Source: Microbacterium sp. cf046 (lineage in GTDB: Bacteria > Actinomycetota > Actinomycetes > Actinomycetales > Microbacteriaceae). From it: 64,000 bases of DNA. The notes below the pieces were generated by a model. It saw only the letters and a program-made list of their open reading frames with translations, had not been told where the DNA came from and made no database searches. The stretch covers positions 248,001 through 312,000 of the forward strand of contig NZ_FOZJ01000002.1 in assembly GCF_900114345.1 (NCBI RefSeq), read 5' to 3'. Positions 8,412 to 16,515 of the stretch are shown in pieces. Position numbers and translations under genes: made by a program. Within the stretch, counting starts at the first letter, position 1; each line of letters opens with the position of its first letter.

Positions 8412-9412
8412 GCGAGGCTCCTTTCGAGCTCGGCTTCGGTCGCGGCATCCGCGTCGGGTTCTTCGACGCCGTGGCCGGTGAGAGTGAGGAACACCTCGTC
8501 GAGCGTCGGCTTCTGCACGCTGAGCTCGCTCAGATGGATGTCCGAGCTGCGGAACTCCAGGAGCAGATCGGCCACGCGATCGGCGTCGCGCATCGGCGCG
8601 GTGAGCCGGCCCGCCTCCGGCGAGACCACGGCGGTCACGCCGAGCACGCGCTCGATCGCCGCGCAGGCGGCGGGGATGTCCGCCATATCGGTGATGCGCA
8701 GCTGGAGGCTGGACTCTCCGATCGACGCCTTCAGCTCGTCGGCGGTGCCTTCGGCGACGACCTTGCCGGTGTCGATGACGGCGATGCGGTCGGCCAGCTG
8801 GTCGGCCTCGTCGAGGTACTGCGTCGTGAGCAGCACGGTGGACCCGCTCGCGACGAGCTCGCGGATCGTGTCCCACATCTGCCCACGCGTGCGGGGGTCC
8901 AGTCCCGTCGTCGGCTCATCGAGGAAGATGAGCGGCGGCTGCGCGATGAGGGATGCGGCAAGGTCGAGGCGCCGCCGCATGCCTCCGGAGAAATTCTTCA
9001 GCGGGCGCTTGGCGGCGTCGGTGAGGCCGAATTGCTCGAGCAGCTCGGCGGCCTTGCGGCGCGAGTCTGCGCGGGAGAGCCCGAGGAGCCGGCCGAAGAG
9101 CATGAGGTTCTCGTTGGCCGACAGATTCTCGTCGACGGACGCGTACTGCCCCGTCACGCCGATGAGCTGCCGGACGATCTGCGGCTCCTTGATGATGTCG
9201 TGGCCGAAGATTCGTCCTGTCCCGCCGTCGGGACGCAGCAGCGTCGCGAGCATGCGGATCGCGGTGGTCTTGCCGGCGCCGTTCGGACCGAGGACGCCGT
9301 AGACGGTGCCGGTCTTGACTCGGAGATCGACGCCGTCGACCGCCCGGTTCCTGCCGAACACCTTCACGAGTCCCTCGGCCTCCACGGCCCAGTCGGAATT
9401 GAAAGTTGTCAT
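8408..9412 (-). CDS. ABC exporter ATP-binding protein (DrrA-like)
   Basis: The 334-residue protein has Walker A GPNGAGKTTAIRM, the signature NFSGGMRRRLDLAASLI, Walker B LIFLDEPTTGLD, and a C-terminal extension with LTLTGHGVEE. These are typical of the DrrA family, which powers export of daunorubicin-like compounds. ATG 9412 (MTTFNSDW) is taken as the start; an upstream start at 9463 would add 17 residues with no family match. No TetR-type regulator gene is adjacent, although inverted CTGTCA motifs lie just upstream. Confidence 0.9.
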   Translation of the reverse strand: MTTFNSDWAVEAEGLVKVFGRNRAVDGVDLRVKTGTVYGVLGPNGAGKTTAIRMLATLLRPDGGTGRIFGHDIIKEPQIVRQLIGVTGQYASVDENLSANENLMLFGRLLGLSRADSRRKAAELLEQFGLTDAAKRPLKNFSGGMRRRLDLAASLIAQPPLIFLDEPTTGLDPRTRGQMWDTIRELVASGSTVLLTTQYLDEADQLADRIAVIDTGKVVAEGTADELKASIGESSLQLRITDMADIPAACAAIERVLGVTAVVSPEAGRLTAPMRDADRVADLLLEFRSSDIHLSELSVQKPTLDEVFLTLTGHGVEEPDADAATEAELERSLA

Positions 9413-9431
9413 GTGACAAGCATCCGCATCG

Positions 9432-9495
9432 CCGCTGTCAGAGCGGTGCCGTCGCACTGTCACGTGCTGTCGGCGCCCACCGCCTGTGACAGCGG
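9432..9495. promoter_or_regulatory. CTGTCA/TGACAG repeat cluster between ABC exporter and dapB
   Basis: CCGCTGTCA (9432-9440) and its exact reverse complement TGACAGCGG (9487-9495) flank a central CTGTCAC (9457-9463). The cluster lies between the divergent ABC exporter and dapB. It may be an operator, probably of a regulator encoded elsewhere. Confidence 0.35.
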
Positions 9496-9522
9496 ACCGC
9501 CGGCCGCGCGACGCACCGCCGA

Positions 9523-9528
9523 TACGAT
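9523..9528 (+). promoter_or_regulatory. -10 element TACGAT, leaderless dapB
   Basis: TACGAT is followed by 6 bases and ATG 9535. Confidence 0.6.
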
Positions 9529-9534
9529 GGATCC

Positions 9535-10347
9535 ATGACGACGCGGGTGGCCATTGTCGGCGGCACAGGCAAGCTGGGCGGCATCATCCGCGACGTGATC
9601 GACGGGGAGTCCGGCTTCGAAGTCGTCGCGACGCTCTCGTCGCACTCCGCCCTCTCCGAGCTCGAGGGCGCGGACCTCGTCGTCGACGCGTCGACTCCGG
9701 CCGTCTCGATCGACGTGGTGCGCGCCGCGATCGAGCGTGGGATCAACGTCCTCGTCGGCACGTCGGGCTGGTCGGCCGAGCGCATCGCCCTCATCAGGCC
9801 GCTCGTGGATGCCGCCGGAACCGGCGTCGTGTTCATCCCGAACTTCTCGCTCGGCTCCGTGCTCGGATCGGCACTGGCAGCCGCGGCGGCGCCGTTCTTC
9901 CCGTCCATCGAGATCATCGAGGCGCATCGCGAGACCAAAGTCGATTCGCCCAGCGGCACCGCCGTTCGCACCGCGGAGCTCATCGCCGCGGCACGGGCGG
10001 AGGTCGGACCGGTCGAGTCGCCGCACGTGGACCAGCGCGCCCGTGGTCAGCAGGTCGCGAGCGTGCCGATCCACTCGCTGCGCCGGCCCGGGGTGGTCGC
10101 GCGCCAAGAGGTCGTGCTGTCGGGGCCGGGGGAGGCGCTCACCCTGACGCACGACACGGTCGATCCGGCGCTGGCATACGCGCCCGGCATCCGGGTGGCG
10201 CTGGCGGCTGCGCGCGACGCCCGCGGCGTGACCGTGGGTCTGGACAGCTTCCTCGACATCGGCATCCGCGTGCCGCGTCCGGCGCGGGAGCGTCCCGTGG
10301 ACGAAGGCGGCGTCCCCGGTCAGGTCGCGCGCGCGACCAGCGCATGA
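9535..10347 (+). CDS. dapB: 4-Hydroxy-tetrahydrodipicolinate reductase
   Basis: The 270-residue enzyme reduces hydroxy-tetrahydrodipicolinate with NAD(P)H in diaminopimelate/lysine synthesis. The nucleotide-binding start is VAIVGGTGKLGGIIRDVI. The catalytic block is IIEAHRETKVDSPSGTAVRT (His and Lys near residues 139-143), and substrate contacts lie in SVPIHSLRRPGVVARQEVVL. It is a little longer than the usual 245-270 residues, with an ordinary C-terminus. dapA lies about 5 kb downstream. The next gene overlaps by 4 bp (ATGA). Confidence 0.95.
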   Translation: MTTRVAIVGGTGKLGGIIRDVIDGESGFEVVATLSSHSALSELEGADLVVDASTPAVSIDVVRAAIERGINVLVGTSGWSAERIALIRPLVDAAGTGVVFIPNFSLGSVLGSALAAAAAPFFPSIEIIEAHRETKVDSPSGTAVRTAELIAAARAEVGPVESPHVDQRARGQQVASVPIHSLRRPGVVARQEVVLSGPGEALTLTHDTVDPALAYAPGIRVALAAARDARGVTVGLDSFLDIGIRVPRPARERPVDEGGVPGQVARATSA

Positions 10348-10793
10348 GCGCACGGATCGGCGTCGCCCTCATGGCGGTGCTGCTCGCGCTGTACATCGTC
10401 CTGGTCGCCCAGCGCGCCTGGCTTCTGCTGCTGAGCGGCGAGCCGATCGGGATCGCGATGGGCGCGGCGCTCGTGATCCTGCCGATCATCGCCGCGTGGG
10501 CCCTGGGCAGGGAGCTGTGGTTCGGGGTGCGCGCCGAGCGGCTTGCACGCCGGCTGGAAGCCGAGGGAGGTCTGCCGGAGGAGCCCGTCTCGGTGCGCCC
10601 CAGCGGCAGGGTCATGCGCGAGGACGCCGACGCGCTCTTTCCCACGTACCGTGCCGACGTGGAGGCGCACCCCGACGACTGGCGCGCGTGGTACCGGCTG
10701 GGGCTCGCGTATGACGCCTCCGGCGACCGCCGGCGGGCGCGCGCGGCGGTGCGGCGCGCCATCCAGCTCGAGACGGCGAAGCCGCCGCGCTAA
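10344..10793 (+). CDS. Small membrane protein with a TPR-like tail
   Basis: The 149-residue protein has two N-terminal membrane segments (VALMAVLLALYIVLVAQRAWLL and IGIAMGAALVILPIIAAWALG). A basic/acidic linker follows, and then one tetratricopeptide-like repeat, HPDDWRAWYRLGLAYDASGDRRRARAAVRRAIQLE. It probably sits in the membrane with the TPR in the cytoplasm. ATG 10344 overlaps the dapB stop, indicating co-expression. Its stop overlaps the stop of the convergent epimerase gene. The function is unknown. Confidence 0.7.
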   Translation: MSARIGVALMAVLLALYIVLVAQRAWLLLLSGEPIGIAMGAALVILPIIAAWALGRELWFGVRAERLARRLEAEGGLPEEPVSVRPSGRVMREDADALFPTYRADVEAHPDDWRAWYRLGLAYDASGDRRRARAAVRRAIQLETAKPPR

Positions 10794-11710
10794 GCGTCGG
10801 CCGCGGGCACGGCCGCCTCGACGGCCTGTTCGACGGTCGTGTGCGTGAAGGTGAAGCCCGACTGCTCGAGCACACGGGGAGCGACGGTCGCATCGGTCGT
10901 GAGCAGCGCCTCGGTCGCGTCGGCCCCGAGCACGAGCCTGATCGCCCAGACCGGCGCGCGCAGCAGGAACGGCCGGTTCATCCGCACCGCGAGCGCGAAG
11001 CCGAGGTCGTTCGCGCTCGCCGGGGTGGGTCCGACGAGATTGACCGGGCCGGCGATCTGCGAGTCGATCACATGGCGGATGCCGCGCACCTCGTCATCGA
11101 GCGAGATCCACGGCCACTTCTGGGTGCCGCGCCCGATCGGTCCGCTCACGCCGAACCGGGTCAGGAGCATGAGCGGCTTGAGCACGCCCTGTGGATGCAC
11201 GATCGGCGCGGTGCGCAGCATCGCGACCCGGGCGTGATCGCCCGAGGCCAGCGCTGCAGCCTCCCACTCGCCGCAGAGGTCGGCGAGGAACGTCTCCCCG
11301 CGTGGCGACTCCTCGGTGAGCACACGCCCCGGCGCGGACCCGTAGTAGCCGACGGCGGATGCCGACACGAAGGCGGGTGCATCGCTGCCGAGCTCGCGAA
11401 CCGCGCGCGCGATGGCCTGCGTCGGCGTGATGCGCGACCACAGCAGCGAGTTCTTGTAGCGGGCGGTCCACGGGAACCGGCCGATCGTCGCGCCGTTGAG
11501 CCCGACGACAGCATCCGCTCCGTCGAGCACCGCAGGATCGAGCGGCCCGGAACCGGTCAGCCACTCGACCTCGTCGGGCTGCTCGGCCGGGCGGCGCACG
11601 AGCGTCGTCACGCGGACGCCGTCGGCGCGCAGGCTGTCGACCAGCGCGGAGCCGATCAGGCCCGATGCCCCGGCGACGACGACCCGTCTGTCCCCGTCGG
11701 GGTCAGGCAA
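10790..11710 (-). CDS. TIGR01777-family NAD(P)-binding epimerase (YfcH-like)
   Basis: The 306-residue protein is an extended SDR with the dinucleotide motif VVVAGASGLIGSALVDSLRADG and the family blocks GLNGATIGRFPW, SRITPTQAIARAV, VSASAVGYYGS and a C-terminal PFLLRAPVWAIRLVLG. It belongs to the family named for E. coli YfcH, also seen at cell-division loci; the substrate is unknown. No ATG suits the start. TTG 11710 follows GAGG at proper distance and overlaps the end of the upstream osmC gene by 8 bp, so I chose it. Confidence 0.85.
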   Translation of the reverse strand: MPDPDGDRRVVVAGASGLIGSALVDSLRADGVRVTTLVRRPAEQPDEVEWLTGSGPLDPAVLDGADAVVGLNGATIGRFPWTARYKNSLLWSRITPTQAIARAVRELGSDAPAFVSASAVGYYGSAPGRVLTEESPRGETFLADLCGEWEAAALASGDHARVAMLRTAPIVHPQGVLKPLMLLTRFGVSGPIGRGTQKWPWISLDDEVRGIRHVIDSQIAGPVNLVGPTPASANDLGFALAVRMNRPFLLRAPVWAIRLVLGADATEALLTTDATVAPRVLEQSGFTFTHTTVEQAVEAAVPAADA

Positions 11711-12128
11711 GCGTCGCCTCGAGCGTGATCTCGATGCCCGCGAGGGCCTGCGAGACCGGGCAGTTCGCCTTCGCATCGGCCGCGAGCCGGTCGAAGTCCT
11801 CGCGCTCGAGGCCCGGGACGACGGCATTCACGTTGAGGTGACTGCCCGTGATCCCGGTGCCGGGCGTGAACGTCACCGACACCGTCGTGTCGATCGACTC
11901 CGGAGGAGTGCCGTTCTGGGCGAGCGCAAGGGAGAAGGCCATGCTGAAGCAGGACGAATGCGCGGCGGCGAGCAGCTCTTCCGGGGTCGTCACGGATGTG
12001 GAGCCCTCGCTGCGCGCCTTCCAGTTGACGTCGAAGATCCCGATACCCGATGACTGGAACGCGACCGTTCCGGAACCGTCGATCAAGCCGCCCTTCCAGA
12101 CGGTCGTGGCTTCGCTCGTGACGGTCAT
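11703..12128 (-). CDS. osmC: OsmC-family peroxiredoxin
   Basis: The 141-residue protein shows both redox cysteines of the OsmC/Ohr superfamily: Cys60 in ELLAAAHSSCFSMAFSLAL and Cys123 in KANCPVSQAL. These proteins reduce organic hydroperoxides in the cytoplasm. The N-terminus (WKGGLIDGSGTV) and the AAHSSCFSMA block favour OsmC over Ohr. ATG 12128 has an ideal AGGAGG ribosome site. It overlaps the epimerase start by 8 bp. Confidence 0.88.
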   Translation of the reverse strand: MTVTSEATTVWKGGLIDGSGTVAFQSSGIGIFDVNWKARSEGSTSVTTPEELLAAAHSSCFSMAFSLALAQNGTPPESIDTTVSVTFTPGTGITGSHLNVNAVVPGLEREDFDRLAADAKANCPVSQALAGIEITLEATLA

Positions 12129-12230
12129 CGGAACCTCCTGATCGACGTGCGCCCGCACTCCGGGCACCTCGCGGTCAGCCTAACCGCGGCGCACCCGCAT
12201 CGCGACCGATCGGCGCAGATCGCGGACGAC

Positions 12231-12749
12231 TCAGGCCGCGGCGGGACGCTCGCGGCCGACGATGCCCACCCGCTGGAGGAGGAGGTACAGCTGGCACCCG
12301 AGGCACACGCCGAACACCGCGTTCAGGAACGCCGCCACGAACGCCGCGGCGGCCGCGATCGTCAGCGCCCACGGGACGCCGATGAGATGCAGGACGAGCC
12401 CGATCGACACCACGAACAGGCCCACGCCCTGGGCGAAGCGCGGTGGGCGCGGGTCTTCGAAGTCGGTCGGCGGGCTCAGGCGCGGCTGCACGAGCGAGCG
12501 GAACAGGACTCCCCACGGCGCGGTGCGCGGCGAGAGCACGCCCCACAGGAACAGCAGCGCGATGGCCAGCAGCAGGAGGAAGGCTGGTTCCGAGGCGCGC
12601 TGCGCGACGGTCGCGCCGATCGGGGTGATCAGGCCGAGGAACACGTCCACCAGCAGCAGCAGCGCGGTGATCCCTGCCGTGAACCGAGGGCCACGCGAGT
12701 CGATGCCCTTCGAGGGCGGTCGTGCCGCGGCATCCGTCCGATCAGACAT
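12231..12749 (-). CDS. DUF4395 membrane protein with a C-terminal CxxC
   Basis: The 172-residue protein has about four membrane segments, including FTAGITALLLLVDVFLGLI, PAFLLLLAIALLFLWGVL and VGLFVVSIGLVLHLIGVPWA. It ends with the DUF4395 hallmark FNAVFGVCLGCQLYLLLQR, where two Cys sit three apart beside the membrane. The gene start overlaps the end of the thioredoxin-like gene by 8 bp. The pairing suggests that the membrane CxxC exchanges electrons with the thioredoxin partner. That role is inferred; the family has no settled function. Confidence 0.8.
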   Translation of the reverse strand: MSDRTDAAARPPSKGIDSRGPRFTAGITALLLLVDVFLGLITPIGATVAQRASEPAFLLLLAIALLFLWGVLSPRTAPWGVLFRSLVQPRLSPPTDFEDPRPPRFAQGVGLFVVSIGLVLHLIGVPWALTIAAAAAFVAAFLNAVFGVCLGCQLYLLLQRVGIVGRERPAAA

Positions 12750-13179
12750 GTGCGGTCTCCCCGGTCAGGCGGTTGAGCTCGAGCTCCAGGACGTCGCGAT
12801 TGGGCACGCCGCCGAAACGCGTCTGCACGACCCCGGCGCGGTCGAGGACCAGCGTGGTCGGGGTCTGCAGGATGTGGAAGTGCTTGGCGATGTCGGGCCG
12901 ATGCGTCAGGTCGATGTCGAGGTGGCTGACACCCTCCCGGCCGTCGGCGACCGCGGCGAGCGTGCGGTGCACGCCGGGACAGCGGGAGCACAGCTCGGTG
13001 CTGAACTGGAGCAGCGTCGCGGTGCTTCCCAGGGAGTCCGCACCCAGGCGCGCCGGCTCGATGACCTCGTGGGCGATGTGCCTGCGCGGGCGCCCCTGGC
13101 GCCACTGGATGAAGACGCCGAACGCGACCGTCGCCGACAACAGGAGGGCGAGGCCGACGAGGGCGCTTAAGAGAGTCAC
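12742..13179 (-). CDS. Membrane-anchored thioredoxin-like protein
   Basis: The 145-residue protein begins with one membrane segment (LLSALVGLALLLSATVAFGVFI). A thioredoxin fold follows with the active site FSTELCSRCPGV (Cys64 and Cys67) and the cis-Pro segment LQTPTTLVLD. Pattern and spacing fit an extracytoplasmic or membrane-tethered thiol-disulfide exchanger. It is translationally coupled to the DUF4395 gene downstream. The GTG 13179 start lies 8 bases after TAGCCT on the same strand. Confidence 0.85.
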   Translation of the reverse strand: MTLLSALVGLALLLSATVAFGVFIQWRQGRPRRHIAHEVIEPARLGADSLGSTATLLQFSTELCSRCPGVHRTLAAVADGREGVSHLDIDLTHRPDIAKHFHILQTPTTLVLDRAGVVQTRFGGVPNRDVLELELNRLTGETAHV

Positions 13180-13187
13180 AGCTCCCC

Positions 13188-13193
13188 AGGCTA
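13188..13193 (-). promoter_or_regulatory. -10 element TAGCCT, thioredoxin-like gene
   Basis: On the minus strand TAGCCT is followed by 8 bases and GTG 13179. The 8-base interval includes GGGGAG, which could also act as a ribosome site. Confidence 0.45.
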
Positions 13194-13291
13194 ACTGAAT
13201 GCGGCTGAATAGGAGCAGGATGCCGCTCCTGTGACACGACGGGTCGTAACAATCGCTCGATCGGCTCCGCCCAGGGGCTGCGGGCGAGGGA

Positions 13292-13297
13292 TACCAT
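13292..13297 (+). promoter_or_regulatory. -10 element TACCAT, leaderless thyA
   Basis: TACCAT is followed by 7 bases (CGACTCG) and ATG 13305. Confidence 0.6.
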
Positions 13298-13304
13298 CGA
13301 CTCG

Positions 13305-14114
13305 ATGTCAGAGACCATCCCGACGCCCTACGAAGACCTCCTGCGCGACGTGCTCGAGCACGGCACCGTCAAGACCGATCGCACCGGAACCGGCACGCGC
13401 AGCGTCTTCGGGCGCCAGCTGCGCTTCGACCTGTCGCAGGGCTTCCCGCTGGTGACCACCAAGCGCGTCCACATGAAGTCGATCGCGTACGAACTCCTGT
13501 GGTTCCTGCGGGGCGAATCCAACGTCGCGTGGCTGCGGGATCACGGCGTGACCATCTGGGACGAATGGGCTGATGAGCAGGGGGAGCTCGGCCCCGTCTA
13601 CGGAGTGCAGTGGCGATCCTGGCCGACCCCGTCGGGCGAGACGATCGATCAGATCGCCGGGGTCGTCGAGGAGATCCGTCGCAATCCCGACTCCCGGCGC
13701 CTCATCGTGTCGGCCTGGAACCCGGCCGACATCCCCGACATGGCGCTCGCGCCCTGCCACGCGCTGTTCCAGTTCTACGTCGCCGACGGGCGGCTGTCGT
13801 GTCAGCTCTATCAGCGCAGCGCCGACCTGTTCCTCGGCGTGCCGTTCAACATCGCAAGCTACGCGCTGCTCACGCACATGATCGCCCAGCAGACCGGTCT
13901 CGCGGTCGGCGACTTCGTATGGACGGGCGGCGACTGCCACATCTACGACAACCACGTCGATCAGGTCCGGCTGCAGCTCGAGCGTGAGCCGTTCGCGCCG
14001 CCCGCACTGCGCATCCTCCGCACACCCGACTCGATCTTCGACTACGAGTACGACGACTTCCTCATCGAGGACTATCAGCACCATCCCGCGATCCGCGGGG
14101 CCGTCGCGGTATGA
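13305..14114 (+). CDS. thyA: Thymidylate synthase
   Basis: The 269-residue enzyme converts dUMP to dTMP using methylene-tetrahydrofolate. All hallmarks are present: [12 protein letters not shown] near the N-terminus, the catalytic Cys in [32 protein letters not shown] for dUMP binding, and the C-terminal RGAVAV. Length matches the usual 264. It overlaps dfrA by 4 bp (ATGA); the dihydrofolate it produces is recycled by that neighbour. Confidence 0.97.
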   Translation: MSETIPTPYEDLLRDVLEHGTVKTDRTGTGTRSVFGRQLRFDLSQGFPLVTTKRVHMKSIAYELLWFLRGESNVAWLRDHGVTIWDEWADEQGELGPVYGVQWRSWPTPSGETIDQIAGVVEEIRRNPDSRRLIVSAWNPADIPDMALAPCHALFQFYVADGRLSCQLYQRSADLFLGVPFNIASYALLTHMIAQQTGLAVGDFVWTGGDCHIYDNHVDQVRLQLEREPFAPPALRILRTPDSIFDYEYDDFLIEDYQHHPAIRGAVAV

Positions 14115-14647
14115 CCCGTGCTCCTCGGATCGGCCTGATCTGGGCGCAGGCGCAGGACGGCGTCATCGGTCGCGACGGCGGAATGCCGTGGTACGTGCCG
14201 GAGGACCTGGCGCACTTCAAGGCCATCACGGTCGGCTCGCCGGTCGTCATGGGGCGCGGCACCTGGGACTCGCTGGACCCCCGCTACAAGCCGCTTCCGG
14301 GACGCCGCAACATCGTGGTCACCCGGCAGGACGACTGGGAGGGTGAGGGCGCGGCACGCGCCGGCTCGCTCGACGAGGGACTCCAGCTGGCCGCAGCCGA
14401 CGAACCGGAGTGGATCTGGGTCATCGGCGGCGGCGCGATCTTCGCCCTCGCCATCCCCGACGCGGATCGCCTCGAGGTGACCGAGCTGACCGATGTCGCC
14501 GGTTTCAGCCCGCTGCCCGACGACGTGCGCGCACCCGCGATCGAGAAGACGCGGTTCCGCGTGATCGAGTTCGATCCGCCCGACGGCGCGCACACCTCGC
14601 GGAGCGGCATCCGCTATCGCTTCCTCCGCTACGAGCGCGCGTCCTAG
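14111..14647 (+). CDS. dfrA: Dihydrofolate reductase
   Basis: The 178-residue enzyme reduces dihydrofolate to tetrahydrofolate with NADPH. The folate-site residues are seen in [23 protein letters not shown], and the NADPH motifs are [20 protein letters not shown] and VIGGGAIFA. The start overlaps the thyA stop (ATGA), a common coupling of the two enzymes. Confidence 0.96.
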   Translation: MTRAPRIGLIWAQAQDGVIGRDGGMPWYVPEDLAHFKAITVGSPVVMGRGTWDSLDPRYKPLPGRRNIVVTRQDDWEGEGAARAGSLDEGLQLAAADEPEWIWVIGGGAIFALAIPDADRLEVTELTDVAGFSPLPDDVRAPAIEKTRFRVIEFDPPDGAHTSRSGIRYRFLRYERAS

Positions 14648-14650
14648 GCT
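14645..14650 (+). promoter_or_regulatory. -10 element TAGGCT, leaderless SDR gene
   Basis: TAGGCT spans the dfrA stop codon and is followed by 7 bases and ATG 14658. Confidence 0.55.
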
Positions 14651-14657
14651 CGTCCGC

Positions 14658-15422
14658 ATGGCCAAGACCGCACTGATCACCGGGGCGAGCTCCGGTCTGG
14701 GCGCGGAGTACGCGCGCCAGCTCGCCGCCCGGCATGTCGACCTCGTGCTCGTCGCCCGCGACAAGACGGCGCTCACGGCGCTTGCGGGCGAGATCTCCTC
14801 GCGCTCCCGCGTCGAGGTCGAGGTGCTCGCCGCCGACCTCGTCGTCCCGCGCCAGCTCGAGAAGGTGGTGCGCCGGCTCGAGGACGTCGAGCGCCCGATC
14901 GACATGCTCGTGAACAACGCGGGGTTCGGGCTCGACCTGAAATTCGAGCGCAACGACATCGACGACGAGGTGCGCCACCTCCAGCTGCTGGTCGAAGTCC
15001 CGATGCGTCTCACGCACGCCGCGCTCGGCCCGATGCTCCAGCGCCGGAGCGGCCGCATCGTCAACGTCGCCTCGGTCGCCGGCTTCATCCCGCGCTCGAC
15101 CTACGGCGCGAACAAGGGCTGGCTGATCAGCTTCAGCCGCTGGGCGAACGGCCGGTACTCGCAGCGAGGCGTGACCGTGACCGCCGTGTGCCCGGGGTTC
15201 ACCCATACGAACTTCCACGAGCGCATGGGTCTGGCTCCCGGCGCGGAGGGCGTGCCCGGCTGGATGTGGCTCGACGCCCGCGACGTCGTCGCGGAATCGC
15301 TGCGCGACGTCGCCCGCGGCAAGGCGGTCTCGGTGCCGTCCCTGAGGTACAAGGCGATCGTCGCGCTGACACGCGTCCTGCCGGCCGACCTGGTCGCGCG
15401 GGCGGGCGAGCGCGGGCGCTGA
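14658..15422 (+). CDS. Short-chain dehydrogenase/reductase
   Basis: The 254-residue classical SDR has the cofactor motif TGASSGLGAEYARQLA, the VNNAGFG motif, and the active-site region NVASVAGFIPRSTYGANKGWLISFS. In the last, Ser, Tyr and Lys are spaced as S-x11/12-Y-x3-K (Tyr in STYGANK). It likely oxidises or reduces a keto/hydroxyl substrate with NADP(H). It resembles the DltE/YqjQ-like group. The substrate is not deducible. It has its own -10 element and is 44 bp before dapA. Confidence 0.88.
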   Translation: MAKTALITGASSGLGAEYARQLAARHVDLVLVARDKTALTALAGEISSRSRVEVEVLAADLVVPRQLEKVVRRLEDVERPIDMLVNNAGFGLDLKFERNDIDDEVRHLQLLVEVPMRLTHAALGPMLQRRSGRIVNVASVAGFIPRSTYGANKGWLISFSRWANGRYSQRGVTVTAVCPGFTHTNFHERMGLAPGAEGVPGWMWLDARDVVAESLRDVARGKAVSVPSLRYKAIVALTRVLPADLVARAGERGR

Positions 15423-15454
15423 CCGCGGCGGATGACCGCCCTCCGGCGAGCCGA

Positions 15455-15460
15455 TAGCCT
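15455..15460 (+). promoter_or_regulatory. -10 element TAGCCT, leaderless dapA
   Basis: TAGCCT is followed by GAAGCC and ATG 15467. Confidence 0.6.
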
Positions 15461-15466
15461 GAAGCC

Positions 15467-16444
15467 ATGACGCACACCGGCAACCCCTTCGGTCAGGTGC
15501 TCGTCGCGCTCGTCACCCCCATGACAGCCGACGGCGAGGTCGATTGGCCCGCCGTCGAGAAGCACATGGACGACGTCATCACCGCCGGCGCGGACGGAAT
15601 CGTGGTCACGGGTACTACCGGTGAGACGAGCACGTTGACGGATGCCGAGAAGATCCGACTGGTCGAGGTCGGCAAGGACGTCGCATCGGGGCGGGCGAAG
15701 ATCATCACCGGCGGCGGCTCGAACGAGACCGCGCATGCGATCGAGCTGTACAAGGCCAGCGAGAAGGTCGGCGCCGACGGCATCATGATCGTCACGCCGT
15801 ACTACAACAAGCCCACGCAGGCCGGCGTGCTCACCCACTTCCGGCTCGTCGCGGACGCCACCGACCTTCCGGTCATCCTCTACGACATCCCCGGGCGGAC
15901 GGGCGTGCCGATCAGGTACGAGACGATCGTCCGGATCGCCAAGCACCCGAACGTGCTCGCGATCAAGGACGCGAAGGGCGACTTCAGCGAGGTCAGCCGC
16001 GTGCTCAACCAGACCGATCTGATGTACTTCTCCGGCGACGACGCCAACGTCCTCCCGCACCTGTCGATCGGCGCCACCGGTCTGATCGGCGTGACGGCGA
16101 ACATCGCCGCCCAGCCGTATCGGGCGATCGTGGATGCCGTCAACCGGGGCGATCTGAAGGCCGCGACCGCCGCGCACCAGCAGGTCGAGCCGCTCGTCCG
16201 GGCCGTCATGACGCATGTGCCCGGCACCGTGTCGGCGAAGTACATCCTGCACGGGCTCGGCCGAATCGGGAGCCCGCGCGTGCGGCTGCCACTGGTCGGC
16301 CCCGAAGAGTGGGAGGCCGCGAAGATCGAGGACGAGCTCGCGCTCGTGCGCGATGTTCCCGGCGCCGACTTCTCCAACTTCCGCCCCGATCGCAACGCCG
16401 CCGCCGGCGGAGCGCTGCCGAAGGTCTCTGGAACCACAAGATGA
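15467..16444 (+). CDS. dapA: 4-Hydroxy-tetrahydrodipicolinate synthase
   Basis: The 325-residue TIM barrel condenses pyruvate with aspartate semialdehyde, the first committed step to diaminopimelate and lysine. Motifs present are GTTGETSTLTDAEK, the Tyr of VTPYYNKPTQAGVLTHF, and the Schiff-base Lys in LAIKDAKGDF. A C-terminal extension of about 25 residues (FSNFRPDRNAAAGG) goes beyond the usual 290-300 and is typical of actinobacteria. RNase J follows 71 bp on, an order shared with Mycobacterium. Confidence 0.96.
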   Translation: MTHTGNPFGQVLVALVTPMTADGEVDWPAVEKHMDDVITAGADGIVVTGTTGETSTLTDAEKIRLVEVGKDVASGRAKIITGGGSNETAHAIELYKASEKVGADGIMIVTPYYNKPTQAGVLTHFRLVADATDLPVILYDIPGRTGVPIRYETIVRIAKHPNVLAIKDAKGDFSEVSRVLNQTDLMYFSGDDANVLPHLSIGATGLIGVTANIAAQPYRAIVDAVNRGDLKAATAAHQQVEPLVRAVMTHVPGTVSAKYILHGLGRIGSPRVRLPLVGPEEWEAAKIEDELALVRDVPGADFSNFRPDRNAAAGGALPKVSGTTR

Positions 16445-16515
16445 TGCGACACGCGAACCGCTGAGCGGTCGCGCGCGCGAAAGCGGATGCTCCGGCATCC
16501 CGAGGAAGGTGTCTG

